A stretch of DNA of 50,307 nucleotides from Sunxiuqinia sp. GTDB taxonomy: Bacteria > Bacteroidota > Bacteroidia > Bacteroidales > Prolixibacteraceae. The position numbers were made by a program, and so were the translations under genes. The stretch spans positions 1 through 50,307 of the forward strand of contig JAGXIR010000013.1 in NCBI GenBank assembly GCA_024635605.1, written 5' to 3'. The notes beneath the pieces are model-generated. The model did no database searches. It saw only the letters and a program-made list of their open reading frames with translations, and had not been told where the DNA came from. This document shows, piece after piece, positions 1 through 8,866 of the stretch (position 1 is its first letter; every line of letters begins with the position of its first letter).

Positions 1-1
1 A

Positions 2-1156
2 AATTTTCTAATTGCCTACAATGTAAATCTCAATACAACTTCAACACGGCGCGCCAATTCCGTTGCTTTTGATGTTCGCGAAGCTGGTCGTGTGAAGCGA
101 GAAGGCAATCCGGTGACTGGAAAAATTGTGACCGATGAAAAAGGGGAGCCGGTTCGGATTCCCGGGAGTTTAAAAAAAGTACGTGCGATTGGTTGGTTTA
201 TTGAAGAATATGGAATTGCTCAAATTTCGATGAATCTGACTGACATTACGGTAACTCCCATTCATATTGCTTTTGATGAGGTTTGTAAGAGTGCAGAAAA
301 CCGTGGCTTGCGGGTAACTGGTTCTGAATTGGTGGGGCTGATTCCATTGCAGGCCATGCTTGATGCAGGAAAATATTTTTTGAGCAAACAACAGCGATCC
401 ACCGGAATTGCCGATGCTGAGCTTATCAAGCTTGCAATCAAGTCGTTGGGATTGGATGAATTGACAGCATTTAGCCCGCGCGAAAGGATTATTGAATATA
501 TGCTGGAAGATGAATCTGTCAAACTCAAAGATTTAAGCTTGCAGGCGTTTGCTGATGAAACAGCCTCTGAGTCGCCTGCGCCCGGTGGCGGTTCAATCTC
601 GGCTTATGTGGGTTCACTTGGCGCTGCTTTGGGCGGAATGGTCGCCAATCTTTCGGCACACAAACGTGGGTGGGACCATCGTTGGGAGGAGTTCTCTGCC
701 TGGGCTGAAAAAGGGAAAGCCTGCCAAAATGAATTGCTCAGCCTGGTAGATGAAGATACGAGAGCATTTAACCAGATAATGACTGCTTTCTGGATGTCGA
801 AATCAAGCAGCAAAGACATGAAGATCCGGAACAAAGCGATTCAGAACGCTACCTTGAATGCCATAAAAGTGCCGTTGAAGGTTATGAAAACCGCCTTCGA
901 ATCGATGGAAGTTATTGAAGCAATGGCGAAAATCGGAAATCCCAACTCGGTTTCTGATGCGGGAGTTGCAGCACTTTGTGCGCGAACGGCTGTTCATGGA
1001 GCTTACCTGAATGTATTGATTAATCTGGGTGGATATCAGGATAAAGCAGAAGCAGCGACCTTTAAACATGAAGCCACAGAGCTGCTTTTTCAGGCCGAAA
1101 TCCGGGAGCAGCTAATCCTGAAACTGGTGATGGAAAAAATTAATGGAGAGTCGTAG
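2..1156 (+). CDS. ftcD: Formiminotransferase-cyclodeaminase, 5'-truncated by the window edge
   Basis: The track begins this ORF at an internal codon at base 92, but the frame is open back to base 2 and reads FLIAYNVNLNTTSTRRAN, a conserved block of glutamate formiminotransferase, so the true start lies outside the window. About 384 residues are visible: the end of the formiminotransferase catalytic domain, its C-terminal subdomain, and from about residue 175 the helical cyclodeaminase domain with the motif SPAPGGGSISAYVGSLG. The enzyme moves the formimino group of formiminoglutamate to tetrahydrofolate and then releases ammonia to give methenyl-THF, the last step of histidine degradation. The bifunctional fusion is intact across the junction. 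The gene converges on the next one with a gap of only nine bases. No other hut gene is visible here. Confidence 0.93.
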   Translation, partial: NFLIAYNVNLNTTSTRRANSVAFDVREAGRVKREGNPVTGKIVTDEKGEPVRIPGSLKKVRAIGWFIEEYGIAQISMNLTDITVTPIHIAFDEVCKSAENRGLRVTGSELVGLIPLQAMLDAGKYFLSKQQRSTGIADAELIKLAIKSLGLDELTAFSPRERIIEYMLEDESVKLKDLSLQAFADETASESPAPGGGSISAYVGSLGAALGGMVANLSAHKRGWDHRWEEFSAWAEKGKACQNELLSLVDEDTRAFNQIMTAFWMSKSSSKDMKIRNKAIQNATLNAIKVPLKVMKTAFESMEVIEAMAKIGNPNSVSDAGVAALCARTAVHGAYLNVLINLGGYQDKAEAATFKHEATELLFQAEIREQLILKLVMEKINGES

Positions 1157-1165
1157 TTCATCAAC

Positions 1166-2035
1166 CTACAGGAAATCAGCGATTCGGTTTAAGTCGTCCA
1201 CTTTGTCTTGATAGCCAAGAGACTTATAACTTTCAATCAGGCTTTCCAGTAACTTTTTAATCATGAACTTATCTTCGCACGGTTCATAAAAATCATCAGT
1301 TCCAAACTGTTCGTTCCGGTTCAAAAAAAACTCGACTTCTTTTCGCCCAATGATGGCACCCTTGTTGGATGGATTGATGTAAAATAGAATGGATGACTTG
1401 TAATCACGGCCGTGAACTTCATGGGCCATTTCCGGATCAATGTAGGCCAGCAAGGGGGTTTTGGGAAAGTTGATAAACTGAACCGGAAATTTCAATTCCC
1501 GGGCAATCAAAGCGTATAATATTGCGACCGAGATGGCATTTCCTTTTTTTGTTTCAAACAGTTGGTTGATGTAACAATTTTGAGGTGAGTCCAGATGGTT
1601 CAAATTAACCGAGAATTTGTTCGTGTCGTAAAAAATGTGGTTTAGCACAGTAATTTTCTCCAGTGAGGTCAGTTTATTGCTGATTTCGAGCCAGACATCA
1701 TTTGAGATCTTTTGAATCTTTGATTTAATCGCTTTCAGTTTGAGATCCGGGTATTGATATTGGCTAATCAGAAAAAAACCTTCAAACAAATCGACCTGTT
1801 TTTGATTGCCCCAGTTCAGAATTTTTGTTCTGGTTTCGGCAAATTGGATTTGTTGAATAAGATTTTCAATTCGTGATTGTATGAGCTCATCCAGGCTGGT
1901 TTCCCATATTTTCTCCAGTTGGTCAATAATTCGTCCATCTTCACATAGCAACTGTTGTTCAATCTCTTCAAAAACTGCTTCGTCCGGATCATCCAGCAAA
2001 GCGATTAGTGCTTGTAGCCGTTCTTTCTTCATCAT
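1166..2035 (-). CDS. SirB1-type transglutaminase-like protein
   Basis: The C-terminal half resembles the SirB1/transglutaminase-like core: KGNAISVAILYALIAREL followed by FYINPSNKGAIIGRKE, which matches the family pattern of a helix then F-(I/D)-P-x-x-x-G. The N-terminal 100 residues are helical and rich in leucine and glutamate. The canonical transglutaminase cysteine is not obvious at the start of the core helix, as is usual in SirB1-type proteins, so catalysis is doubtful. The track start at 2041 is a TTG; I prefer the ATG at 2035 (MMKKERLQ). A second ATG follows at once. It lies just downstream of the nucleoside phosphorylase gene on the same strand, with about ten bases between them, so the two are probably co-transcribed. 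The biological role is unknown. Confidence 0.75.
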   Translation of the reverse strand: MMKKERLQALIALLDDPDEAVFEEIEQQLLCEDGRIIDQLEKIWETSLDELIQSRIENLIQQIQFAETRTKILNWGNQKQVDLFEGFFLISQYQYPDLKLKAIKSKIQKISNDVWLEISNKLTSLEKITVLNHIFYDTNKFSVNLNHLDSPQNCYINQLFETKKGNAISVAILYALIARELKFPVQFINFPKTPLLAYIDPEMAHEVHGRDYKSSILFYINPSNKGAIIGRKEVEFFLNRNEQFGTDDFYEPCEDKFMIKKLLESLIESYKSLGYQDKVDDLNRIADFL

Positions 2036-2045
2036 TGACAAGCGA

Positions 2046-2915
2046 TTAAGTGGTTAGTTTATCTAAAACAAGCCGGACCAATTTTTCCATGTGAGGGTGG
2101 TAATTTTCGCTGGCTTGTTTTGTTGTCCGGTTGGCAATGATCAGGCACACGGTCAGTGCATCGTGGCCGAGCAGAGCTGAAAGTCCGTAAATGGCCGAAC
2201 ATTCCATTTCATAATTGGTAATCCGGAAGTCGTTGTAAGAGAAACGTTCAATTTTTTCATTCAAACAAGGATCGGCTATTTCCAGTCGCAATACCCGGCC
2301 TTGTGGTCCATAGAACCCGGGTGCTGAAATGGTTACTCCATCATGAAAAGACTCTCCTTTCATGAGTTGATACAAATGGTCAGACGAATTAACGACATAT
2401 GGTTTTGCAAGCTGCGGATTCCAGTCTGTGTGAACAGTGAAGTTTTGTTCAAAATCCAGATCGGAGATGATCTTTCTGTCGGCGTAGAAATTCAGTAAGC
2501 CGTCAAAACCGATGGCTTTTCGCGAAAGAACGAATGAGTTGACCGGCAGATCCTTCTGAAGGGCACCTGAGGTTCCAATGCGTATAATATTCAGCGAGCG
2601 TTTCTTTTCCTTAACTTCTTTTGTCTCTAAATCGATGTTGACAAGAGCATCCAGTTCATTCAGTACTATGTCGATGTTGTCCGTTCCTATACCAGTTGAA
2701 ATAATCGTAATCCTAGTGTTTTTATACGTTCCGGTTGTGGAAACGAATTCCCGATTTTCTATTTTGAATTCGATATTTGAAAAATGGGATGCGATTAATT
2801 CTACACGGGCAGGATCACCAACCAAAAGAACATAGTCTGCTATGTGTTCAGGTTTTAAGTGGAGATGAAAGATGCTTCCGTCTTTGTTAATAATCAATTC
2901 TGAGGAACCAATCAT
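2046..2915 (-). CDS. Nucleoside phosphorylase, uridine phosphorylase-like
   Basis: This is a PNP/UDP-family phosphorylase of 289 residues, which cleaves nucleosides with phosphate to a base and (deoxy)ribose-1-phosphate. Visible signatures are the phosphate-binding LLVGDPARVE near residue 33, RIGTSGAL near residue 112, and NYEMECSAIYGLSALLG near residue 234, where the Met-Glu pair contacts the ribose. The length is somewhat longer than E. coli uridine phosphorylase. The substrate (uridine or a purine nucleoside) cannot be fixed from the motifs alone; uridine phosphorylase is the closest overall pattern. It heads a probable two-gene unit with the SirB1-like gene. A candidate Bacteroidota promoter lies 25 to 55 bases upstream. 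Confidence 0.88.
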   Translation of the reverse strand: MIGSSELIINKDGSIFHLHLKPEHIADYVLLVGDPARVELIASHFSNIEFKIENREFVSTTGTYKNTRITIISTGIGTDNIDIVLNELDALVNIDLETKEVKEKKRSLNIIRIGTSGALQKDLPVNSFVLSRKAIGFDGLLNFYADRKIISDLDFEQNFTVHTDWNPQLAKPYVVNSSDHLYQLMKGESFHDGVTISAPGFYGPQGRVLRLEIADPCLNEKIERFSYNDFRITNYEMECSAIYGLSALLGHDALTVCLIIANRTTKQASENYHPHMEKLVRLVLDKLTT

Positions 2916-2939
2916 ATAAAAAAGGTTTTTTGATCAGCT

Positions 2940-2971
2940 CAAATCTAAACAAAAAAAGTTGATTTAACCAA
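2940..2971 (-). promoter_or_regulatory. Candidate promoter of the nucleoside phosphorylase gene
   Basis: Read on the minus strand, TAGATTTG matches the Bacteroidota -7 box TAnnTTTG exactly, and TTG lies 21 bases further upstream as a -33 element. The spacing is one to two bases longer than typical. The start codon is 25 bases downstream of the -7 box. Confidence 0.5.
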
Positions 2972-3092
2972 GTCGTTGTTGTTATGAATCAAGCATTTTA
3001 ATAGCTTTTTATTAAGATTCAACTGTTTATTCGAGGAATTCTGTAAAATTCTGCTACATTTACTTTTTAGTCAATTTATAAAAATCATACCA

Positions 3093-3911
3093 ATGGATTT
3101 CAATTTCAAAAAGTCGTATTTAATTATTGCAGGTGTCGTAGTTGTGGTGTTGTTGTTTTTCGGAAGCAGCATGTTTATTACCATTCAGCCAGGAGAGCGC
3201 GGAGTTATTTTTCGTCCGTTTAGCTCAGGTTTAGACAAAGAGAGTATTTATATTCCGGGCTTTCATGTTGTAGCTCCCTGGAACACATTGTTTGTTTACG
3301 ATGTGAAAGAGCAGGCGCGGGAAGAGACAATGGATGTGCTTGATAAGAACGGGTTGTCAGTCAATGTCGATGTGTCGGTGCGTTTTAACCCGATGTACGA
3401 TAAAATCGGTTTTCTGCACGAAGTGTTTGGAACACGTTACGTTGATCAGCTGATTATTCCAGAGGTGCGGTCCTCAGTACGTCAGGTTGCGGGACGCTTT
3501 ACGGCGGAGGAAATTTATTCGACTAAGCGTAGCGAGGTGGAGGCTTCAATTATTGAAGAAACCGGAAAGATTCTTGAGAAAAATCACATTGCCATGCGTG
3601 CATTACTGATTCGCTCAATCAACCTTCCCGACAAAATTAAAGCTGCTATTGAAACCAAGCTGGAAGAAGAACAGGCTTTTTTAACCTATCAGTATACCTT
3701 GCAAACAGCTGAGCAGGAAGCTGAGAAGAGACGGATTGAGGCGGAAGGAATCGCTCGTTTTAACAAGATTATTGATGCTTCGTTGACAACCAGTATTTTG
3801 AAGCAACGAGGAATTGAAGCGACCATCGAGTTAGCAACATCGCCGAATTCAAAAGTTGTGGTAATTGGTAACTCCAAAGATGGCTTACCTCTGATTTTGG
3901 GAAATAATTAA
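3093..3911 (+). CDS. Prohibitin family SPFH-domain membrane protein
   Basis: The 272-residue protein starts with one membrane helix (residues about 8 to 31, YLIIAGVVVVVLLFFGSS). A prohibitin/SPFH domain follows, with IQPGERGVIFRPFSSGLD near its start and the conserved RSSVRQVAGRFTAEEIY and RALLIRSINLPDKIKAAIE blocks. The end is a short coiled-coil rich in Glu, Ala and Lys (EQEAEKRRIEAEGIARFNKI). Prohibitin-like bacterial proteins form ring-like membrane scaffolds and in several bacteria work with membrane proteases; no FtsH or NfeD partner is encoded next to this gene, so its client is unknown. It has its own terminator and no operon partner. Confidence 0.9.
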   Translation: MDFNFKKSYLIIAGVVVVVLLFFGSSMFITIQPGERGVIFRPFSSGLDKESIYIPGFHVVAPWNTLFVYDVKEQAREETMDVLDKNGLSVNVDVSVRFNPMYDKIGFLHEVFGTRYVDQLIIPEVRSSVRQVAGRFTAEEIYSTKRSEVEASIIEETGKILEKNHIAMRALLIRSINLPDKIKAAIETKLEEEQAFLTYQYTLQTAEQEAEKRRIEAEGIARFNKIIDASLTTSILKQRGIEATIELATSPNSKVVVIGNSKDGLPLILGNN

Positions 3912-3927
3912 AAAGATATTTATCGAT

Positions 3928-3967
3928 AAGCCGGCAAGCCTCATTGGGTTTGACCGGCTTTTTTATT
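3928..3967 (+). terminator. Intrinsic terminator after the prohibitin-like gene
   Basis: AAGCCGG at 3928-3934 pairs with CCGGCTT at 3954-3960, with further pairing inside the stem, followed by a run of T residues. The next gene starts within a few bases, so that gene probably uses read-through or a promoter inside this region. Confidence 0.85.
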
Positions 3968-3974
3968 CAAAAAA

Positions 3975-4454
3975 ATGAAGAAGATTATCAACGTTCATCG
4001 TCATGATGATCCGGAAATTTACCGATGCATTGGCTGTTCGCCGCATAATCCAATCGGGTTGAAGCTGGAATTTTGGGATGATGGCGAATCGATCATTTCG
4101 ACGTGGAATCCGCGTCGTGAATTTGAAGGCTGGGTTGAGGTTTTGCATGGCGGCATCCAGGCTACGCTGCTGGATGAAATTGCAGCTTGGGTGGTTTATA
4201 CCAAATGCAAAACAGCTGGTGTTACGGCTGAATTAAAGGTGAGCTATAAAAGGCCGGTTTTTACAACCCAGGGCGAAATTTTGATTAAAGGGCGATTGGT
4301 AGCAATGAACAGGCGATTGGCTATTATTCATGCTCAGTTGTTTAACGCTGAAAATCAACTTTGTGCAGAAGCAGATGTCAAGTATGTTATTTTTTCGGAG
4401 GAAGTGGCCCGCAAGAAATACTATTACCCGGGAATTGATGCTTTTTACGAATAG
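3975..4454 (+). CDS. PaaI-family hotdog-fold thioesterase
   Basis: The 159 residues match the hotdog fold (4HBT/PaaI type). VLHGGIQATLLDEIAAWVVY is the central helix with the HGG motif and the Asp/Glu that positions water, and ELKVSYKRPVFTTQGEILIKGRLV forms the following strands. Such enzymes hydrolyse acyl-CoA thioesters in the cytoplasm. An N-terminal CIGCSPHNPIGLKL segment with two cysteines is typical of the subgroup that binds small-chain or aromatic acyl-CoA substrates, but the substrate cannot be read from sequence. The ATG at 3975 lies 14 bases after the terminator stem of the previous gene. Confidence 0.85.
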   Translation: MKKIINVHRHDDPEIYRCIGCSPHNPIGLKLEFWDDGESIISTWNPRREFEGWVEVLHGGIQATLLDEIAAWVVYTKCKTAGVTAELKVSYKRPVFTTQGEILIKGRLVAMNRRLAIIHAQLFNAENQLCAEADVKYVIFSEEVARKKYYYPGIDAFYE

Positions 4455-4486
4455 CAAACTGAAAAAATCAGGTAATTTCGTCTCCT

Positions 4487-4744
4487 TTACACCGGATCAA
4501 GTTCCTCAATTAAAGGATACCAGGGAGCTGTGATGGTATTCGACCCCGAACTTTGAATGCTGTCGGTCTTATCATCAATCACCGGAACTTCTTTCTCCGG
4601 TTCAGTTTCAGGAATCTGGATTTGCTCAGCCGGAGCAGTAATAATGACACTATCGGTGGCGAATGGTTGTTCAATTTCTACCTGGTGAGTTAACTTCAGG
4701 CCTAACAAATAAAAAATTGAGGATGTGAGAATAATTAATTTCAT
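4487..4744 (-). CDS. Small hypothetical secreted or membrane-anchored protein
   Basis: The track starts at a TTG at 4768; I prefer the ATG at 4744, which puts a hydrophobic N-terminal segment (MKLIILTSSIFYLLGLKL) first, typical of a signal peptide or membrane anchor. The rest of the 85 residues is acidic and rich in Pro, Thr and Glu (IQIPETEPEKEVPVIDD), probably disordered and periplasmic. I do not recognise a family. It converges on the thioesterase gene. Support is only the clean N-terminal anchor plus a biased composition, so it may be a non-coding ORF. Confidence 0.45.
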   Translation of the reverse strand: MKLIILTSSIFYLLGLKLTHQVEIEQPFATDSVIITAPAEQIQIPETEPEKEVPVIDDKTDSIQSSGSNTITAPWYPLIEELDPV

Positions 4745-4961
4745 AGCTGAATTCTTGAATGCAACCAAAATTAGGTTTTTTTAATTCATGTTTTGGTGAT
4801 TTATCGACGAACAGTCTATTTTTTTCTTTAAAAAATGTTAATAAGTCCGTCAATAGCTAATTCCTTCCAGATATTTGGTTAGGCCTCACCCAAATTTGTT
4901 ATGCACAACCTTAATGAATTTTGAAATTGCGCCCGAAGTTACAGCATTTTTGTTGTTTTAC

Positions 4962-5999
4962 TTAGTCTGCCCGTTTCGCCAAAAGTTCATCTTCGTTTGG
5001 GGGTGGAAAGTCGTGTTTCGGAAAAACAATGCCGGCATCGGCTCTTACACGATCCAGAATTTCCAATTGATCCAGTGTGGTTTGAAACGACATCATGTCA
5101 CTTTCAATTTTACCTTCATCCAGGCATTGCATCACATGTGCGGCTTCATATTGGTAGCCCTTTCCTTCAATGGCTTCAACCGGAACTTCTTCTTCGCACT
5201 CCATGCCTTTCTCCCAAATGGTGATTTGGGCGTTGGCGAACCAGCGTTTGTTGAGCCGCAGGTACCCCTGTTCGCACCAGTATTCCGTTTGAATTGATGA
5301 ATGAGAAGCAAAGCTTGATACCAGCGACGCCATGGCATTATTGGCGTATTTGAAACTCATGATGATGCTTTCCTCGCAGTTGGTAAATCCAAATTGGGTG
5401 TGGGTTTTTATCTCTGTTGGTTTTCCCAGGGCCATCAGCGAGGCAAAAACAGGATAAATACCGATATCTAAAAGCGAACCACCACCAAGGTCAATGTTGT
5501 AAAGTCGTTGGCTGGCATCTTTATCGGCATTGAAAGCAAAGTCGGAACGCACCATCTTTAGTTTGCCCAGCTTTTCAGATTGGAGGATCTCCATCGTTTT
5601 TATGAAAGCAGGCTGGAACCGTGTCCAAAAGGCTTCCATCAAAAAGGTGTTGTTTTCTTTGGCGCAGGCAATCATGTCGCGGGCTTCGCGGGCATTGATG
5701 GCAAAAGCCTTTTCGCAAAGGGTTGCTTTTTTGTGTGTCAGGCAAAGGAGTGCGTGTTCGCGATGATGGGAGTGGGGGGTAGCAATATAAACAATGTCAA
5801 CTTTTGGATCTTCTACCAAATCGGTATAGCTGCCATAGGCTTTCTCAAATCCGATCTCACTGGCAAATTCCTGTGCCCGAATCAGGTTTCTGGATGCCGC
5901 AGCATAAAGTCGGGCATTGGGAAGAAGTTTTAGATCTTCAGCAAATTTTCGGGCAATCTTCCCACATCCTAAAATTGCCCAGCAATATTGTTTGGTCAT
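4962..5999 (-). CDS. Gfo/Idh/MocA family NAD(P)-dependent oxidoreductase
   Basis: The 345 residues show the two-domain architecture of this family. The N-terminal Rossmann fold carries ILGCGKIARKFAEDL (GxGxxA nucleotide loop), followed by the conserved VDIVYIATPHSHHREHALLCL and TLCEKAFAINAREA, where CEKAF stands for the usual E-K-P motif with the catalytic lysine. The C-terminal domain contains GGGSLLDIGIYPVFASL, with the Asp and Tyr common to this branch. The pattern is closest to dihydrodiol dehydrogenase-like members, which act on sugars or cyclic diols. The substrate is unknown. It is a single gene with no sugar-utilisation neighbours. Confidence 0.92.
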   Translation of the reverse strand: MTKQYCWAILGCGKIARKFAEDLKLLPNARLYAAASRNLIRAQEFASEIGFEKAYGSYTDLVEDPKVDIVYIATPHSHHREHALLCLTHKKATLCEKAFAINAREARDMIACAKENNTFLMEAFWTRFQPAFIKTMEILQSEKLGKLKMVRSDFAFNADKDASQRLYNIDLGGGSLLDIGIYPVFASLMALGKPTEIKTHTQFGFTNCEESIIMSFKYANNAMASLVSSFASHSSIQTEYWCEQGYLRLNKRWFANAQITIWEKGMECEEEVPVEAIEGKGYQYEAAHVMQCLDEGKIESDMMSFQTTLDQLEILDRVRADAGIVFPKHDFPPPNEDELLAKRAD

Positions 6000-6078
6000 A
6001 TTTTATCCAATTTTGGACGGCAAGATAAGCAATATCCACTAATTGAGACTTCAAAAAGCAAGCAGGTTTGTTACCAAA

Positions 6079-6645
6079 TCAGGAATCCATTTTTTTCAGT
6101 TCGAAAATGAAAGAATGGAGTTCTTTCTTGTAAAATTCAAAATAGTTTGACAGGTCATCAATCTTTTCCAATACGAAATCATTCAGTTCATCGTCACTGG
6201 AAATATGTGCCAGCTTATCCAAAAAATCCCAGCGATGATTTTCAAACCAGTTTTCATCGCGCAATTTTCGACGGCCTCCATAGCGGCTAAAGTAGTAGAT
6301 GTAAACGTCACTTACATGGTCCACGCTCGGGTCTTCAAGTAAACGGTTGAGGCCCCCCGAAACGGATCGTAACAAAAGCCAGTAGCGGTTAAATTCTTCA
6401 CTAAACTCGCAAAGGTATTTCAGGTTCTTTATTTTAATGTAGAATTCATGGATTTCATGTTTGATCAGGTAGGTTTCAAGTTCATCAATCACATCCGGAA
6501 TCTGATTGATGAATTCTTCAATGAATTCATTTTTCAATTTCGGATCCGTGTTATCTTTCGGATAACCGTATTCATGATTGAAATATTTATAAAACCTTTC
6601 GGCAGGAGTCATATTGTATTCTATTGGTAGGCTAATTTCAGACAT
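6079..6645 (-). CDS. Hypothetical all-helical cytoplasmic protein
   Basis: The 188-residue ORF starts with ATG at 6645, has no signal peptide or membrane segment, and is strongly charged with many aromatic residues (ERFYKYFNHEYGYPKDN, YIYYFSRYGGRRKLRDENWFENHRWDFL). Predicted structure by eye is helical throughout. The composition and codon use are like its neighbours, so I judge it a real gene, but I do not recognise any family or motif. It stands alone between the oxidoreductase gene on the same strand and a 486-base non-coding stretch. Confidence 0.7.
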   Translation of the reverse strand: MSEISLPIEYNMTPAERFYKYFNHEYGYPKDNTDPKLKNEFIEEFINQIPDVIDELETYLIKHEIHEFYIKIKNLKYLCEFSEEFNRYWLLLRSVSGGLNRLLEDPSVDHVSDVYIYYFSRYGGRRKLRDENWFENHRWDFLDKLAHISSDDELNDFVLEKIDDLSNYFEFYKKELHSFIFELKKMDS

Positions 6646-7131
6646 TTATTCTTAATTGTCAATAAGTTATATACAAGAGTTATTGAAACAGTGCTTTTGG
6701 TTATCAACGGGCCATATACACTGACCAAAATAGAGCGCATCTTTTCGATTAAAGGGCAATATATTAAAAGAACCAGCTAAATTGTTATTAAAAATTCAAT
6801 CTTGTCCAATTCGGATTTTCGTCTGATTTAATAAGATTTTTTAGCAAGCTTTAGTTTTAGAACATAAGCGAAATGCGAAATGTTTATCACGAAAGCTGAT
6901 TTGTTTAGTCTTGATTTTAAACGATTGAAAAAAACAAGATTGCTCGTTTTTACGCACGGTCGTACCGGCCTGGTTTTGCAGTTGTCGCCGGGAAAAGCTG
7001 GAATCACATGTGGCTAAAGAGCCTGAGGTAACATCCGATGGATAAAATGTGACCAACCAAGAAAAACGATGACCTTCTTGCTTTTACCTTGAACTCCGCC
7101 TAAATTTGCCGACTTAGCAAACCCAGTATTC
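6646..7131. other. Intergenic region between the helical hypothetical gene and rlmF
   Basis: The 486 bases are AT-rich in the left part and more balanced on the right. The only ORF in the track (6841-7056, minus) has no recognisable features and a basic, cysteine-scattered composition expected of chance. The sole feature I can support is the rlmF promoter at the right end. Confidence 0.6.
7078..7108 (+). promoter_or_regulatory. Candidate promoter of rlmF
   Basis: TAAATTTG at 7101-7108 matches the Bacteroidota -7 consensus TAnnTTTG, and TTG at 7078-7080 sits 20 bases upstream as the -33 element. The ATG of rlmF follows 23 bases after the -7 box, leaving a short leader. Confidence 0.6.
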
Positions 7132-8091
7132 ATGCATTCGAAAAAGAAGGTTCACCTGACTGAAAAATCAAGCTTGCATCCACGAAATAAGAACCGGGGG
7201 CGTTATGATTTTACGCACTTGGTTGCAGTTTGTACGGACTTGAGCAGATTTGTCCGACCGAATGATTATGGTGATGAATCGATTGATTTTGCTGATCCGG
7301 ATGCTGTTAAAACGCTGAATAAAGCATTGTTGATTTCAAATTACGGACTGACTTATTGGGACATTCCGGATGGTTATTTGTGTCCGCCCATCCCGGGTCG
7401 GGCCGACTACATTCACCACATGGCCGACTTAATGCGTGAGTACAACGCGGGCCAAATTCCCACTGGCTCTACCATCACCTGTCTTGATGTTGGCACAGGT
7501 GCCAATGTCATTTACCCAATTATTGGCACGATGGAGTATGGCTGGACATTTGTTGGTTCCGATATTGATGAACCCGCCCTTGAGTCGGCCCGCACAATTG
7601 TTCTCAGGAATCCGCACTTGAAAGGAAAAATTAACTTGCGAAGGCAATCCAATACGAACAATATTTTCAGAGGGATCATCCAAGCCAATGAGCGGTTTGA
7701 CCTGACCATCTGCAACCCGCCATTTCATGCTTCACAGGCGGAGGCCGAGTCGGGAACCATACGCAAACTTCGGAATCTGAATAAGGAGGCTGTCGACCAA
7801 TCACAGTTGAACTTTGGCGGTAGGCATCATGAATTGTGGTGCGAAGGTGGTGAAGCAGCCTTTGTGAAGAAAATGATTCAGCAAAGCCGACAATTTGCGA
7901 CTTCTTGCTTTTGGTTTTCCACCTTGATTTCGAAACAGGAGAAGCTACAAGGAGTCTATCGGGCACTCCGGCAGGCCGAAGCCATTGAGGTGAAAACCAT
8001 TCCGATGGGGCAGGGCAACAAAACCAGCCGCGTGGTTGCCTGGACTTTTCTAACAAAAGCTGAGCAAGAGAAATGGTTAAGGAGAGAATGA
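7132..8091 (+). CDS. rlmF: 23S rRNA (adenine(1618)-N6)-methyltransferase
   Basis: The protein has 319 residues and matches RlmF throughout. It begins with a basic tail and LHPRNKNRGRYDFTHLV, has the RlmF-specific NYGLTYWDIPDGYLCPPIPG segment, the SAM-binding LDVGTGANVIYPIIG near residue 123, and the N6-adenine methyltransferase motif NPPFHAS near residue 198. It methylates A1618 of 23S rRNA (E. coli numbering) during 50S assembly. The gene is monocistronic with its own promoter and converges on the PhnA-type gene, leaving 17 bases between the stops. Confidence 0.95.
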   Translation: MHSKKKVHLTEKSSLHPRNKNRGRYDFTHLVAVCTDLSRFVRPNDYGDESIDFADPDAVKTLNKALLISNYGLTYWDIPDGYLCPPIPGRADYIHHMADLMREYNAGQIPTGSTITCLDVGTGANVIYPIIGTMEYGWTFVGSDIDEPALESARTIVLRNPHLKGKINLRRQSNTNNIFRGIIQANERFDLTICNPPFHASQAEAESGTIRKLRNLNKEAVDQSQLNFGGRHHELWCEGGEAAFVKKMIQQSRQFATSCFWFSTLISKQEKLQGVYRALRQAEAIEVKTIPMGQGNKTSRVVAWTFLTKAEQEKWLRRE

Positions 8092-8108
8092 CGAAGACAT
8101 GAAAATGT

Positions 8109-8693
8109 TTAGCTGGTCTTTTTAACAAACTTGGTCAGAATCACAATTTGCTGGCCGTTTACGCGGCCTTCAATTTGCTCCGGATTGTCGTGTACAATTG
8201 AAATGCCCCGAACCGCAGTTCCGCGTTTGGCGGTAAAGCTGGTTCCTTTCACATTCAGGTCTTTGGTCAACACCACGGTGTCGCCAGCCTGAAGCGCCAC
8301 GCCATTGCAATCCATGTGTTTGGCTTCGTTGCCTTGACTGCTGTCGCCTTCGCCGCCTGCTTTGGCCCAAGCCAATACGTCGTCTTCCAGGTAAAGCATA
8401 TCCAATAGATTTTGCGCCCACAGTTCAGCTTTCAAGCGGTTGAGCATACGCCACGCCATCACTTGAACAGCAGGCTCCTGGCTCCACATACTATCGTTTA
8501 AACAATGCCAGTGGTTAACATCCAGCACTTCCGGATTTTCGATCTGTTCCAGGCAGCGATCGCACAAAAGAACGCTTTTATCCACGGCAACATTGGTTTT
8601 TGGCGGAATCTCATAAACACTTAATTCGTTGGTCGATCCGCATAATTCGCATGCTGATCCGCTTCGCTCGTGTAGTTTCTTCTCCAGGCTCAT
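8109..8693 (-). CDS. PhnA-type zinc-ribbon protein
   Basis: The N-terminal part has two Cys pairs, CELCGS and LLCDRC, forming a zinc ribbon. The last 70 residues are the PhnA domain (DCNGVALQAGDTVVLTKDLN and KRGTAVRGI). At 194 residues it is longer than E. coli YjdM/PhnA because of a middle helical segment. The family name derives from a link to alkylphosphonate uptake, yet no phosphonate genes are nearby and the molecular function of YjdM-type proteins is not settled. It is a single gene with its ATG at 8693. Confidence 0.87.
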   Translation of the reverse strand: MSLEKKLHERSGSACELCGSTNELSVYEIPPKTNVAVDKSVLLCDRCLEQIENPEVLDVNHWHCLNDSMWSQEPAVQVMAWRMLNRLKAELWAQNLLDMLYLEDDVLAWAKAGGEGDSSQGNEAKHMDCNGVALQAGDTVVLTKDLNVKGTSFTAKRGTAVRGISIVHDNPEQIEGRVNGQQIVILTKFVKKTS

Positions 8694-8866
8694 TTAAACG
8701 ATTGTATTGAATGGGTTTTGCTATTTTGCTTTTTTGAAGGGCCCAAAGATAAGCCAGAAAAATTTAAATCAGTCCATCCTTCTCCTTTATTTCAAAAGGG
8801 GCAGGTCGGGAACAGAAGTTGGTCCCATTGCTGAGACCCGAGGCTGAAGAAACCTGCTTGCCCAAA

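Noticed and set aside
5530-5933. Plus-strand ORFs of 78 and 117 aa opposite the Gfo/Idh/MocA gene
   Set aside because: Antisense shadows of a clear oxidoreductase gene.
6841-7056. 71-aa minus-strand ORF
   Set aside because: No family, no start signal, composition of a chance frame in an intergenic region.
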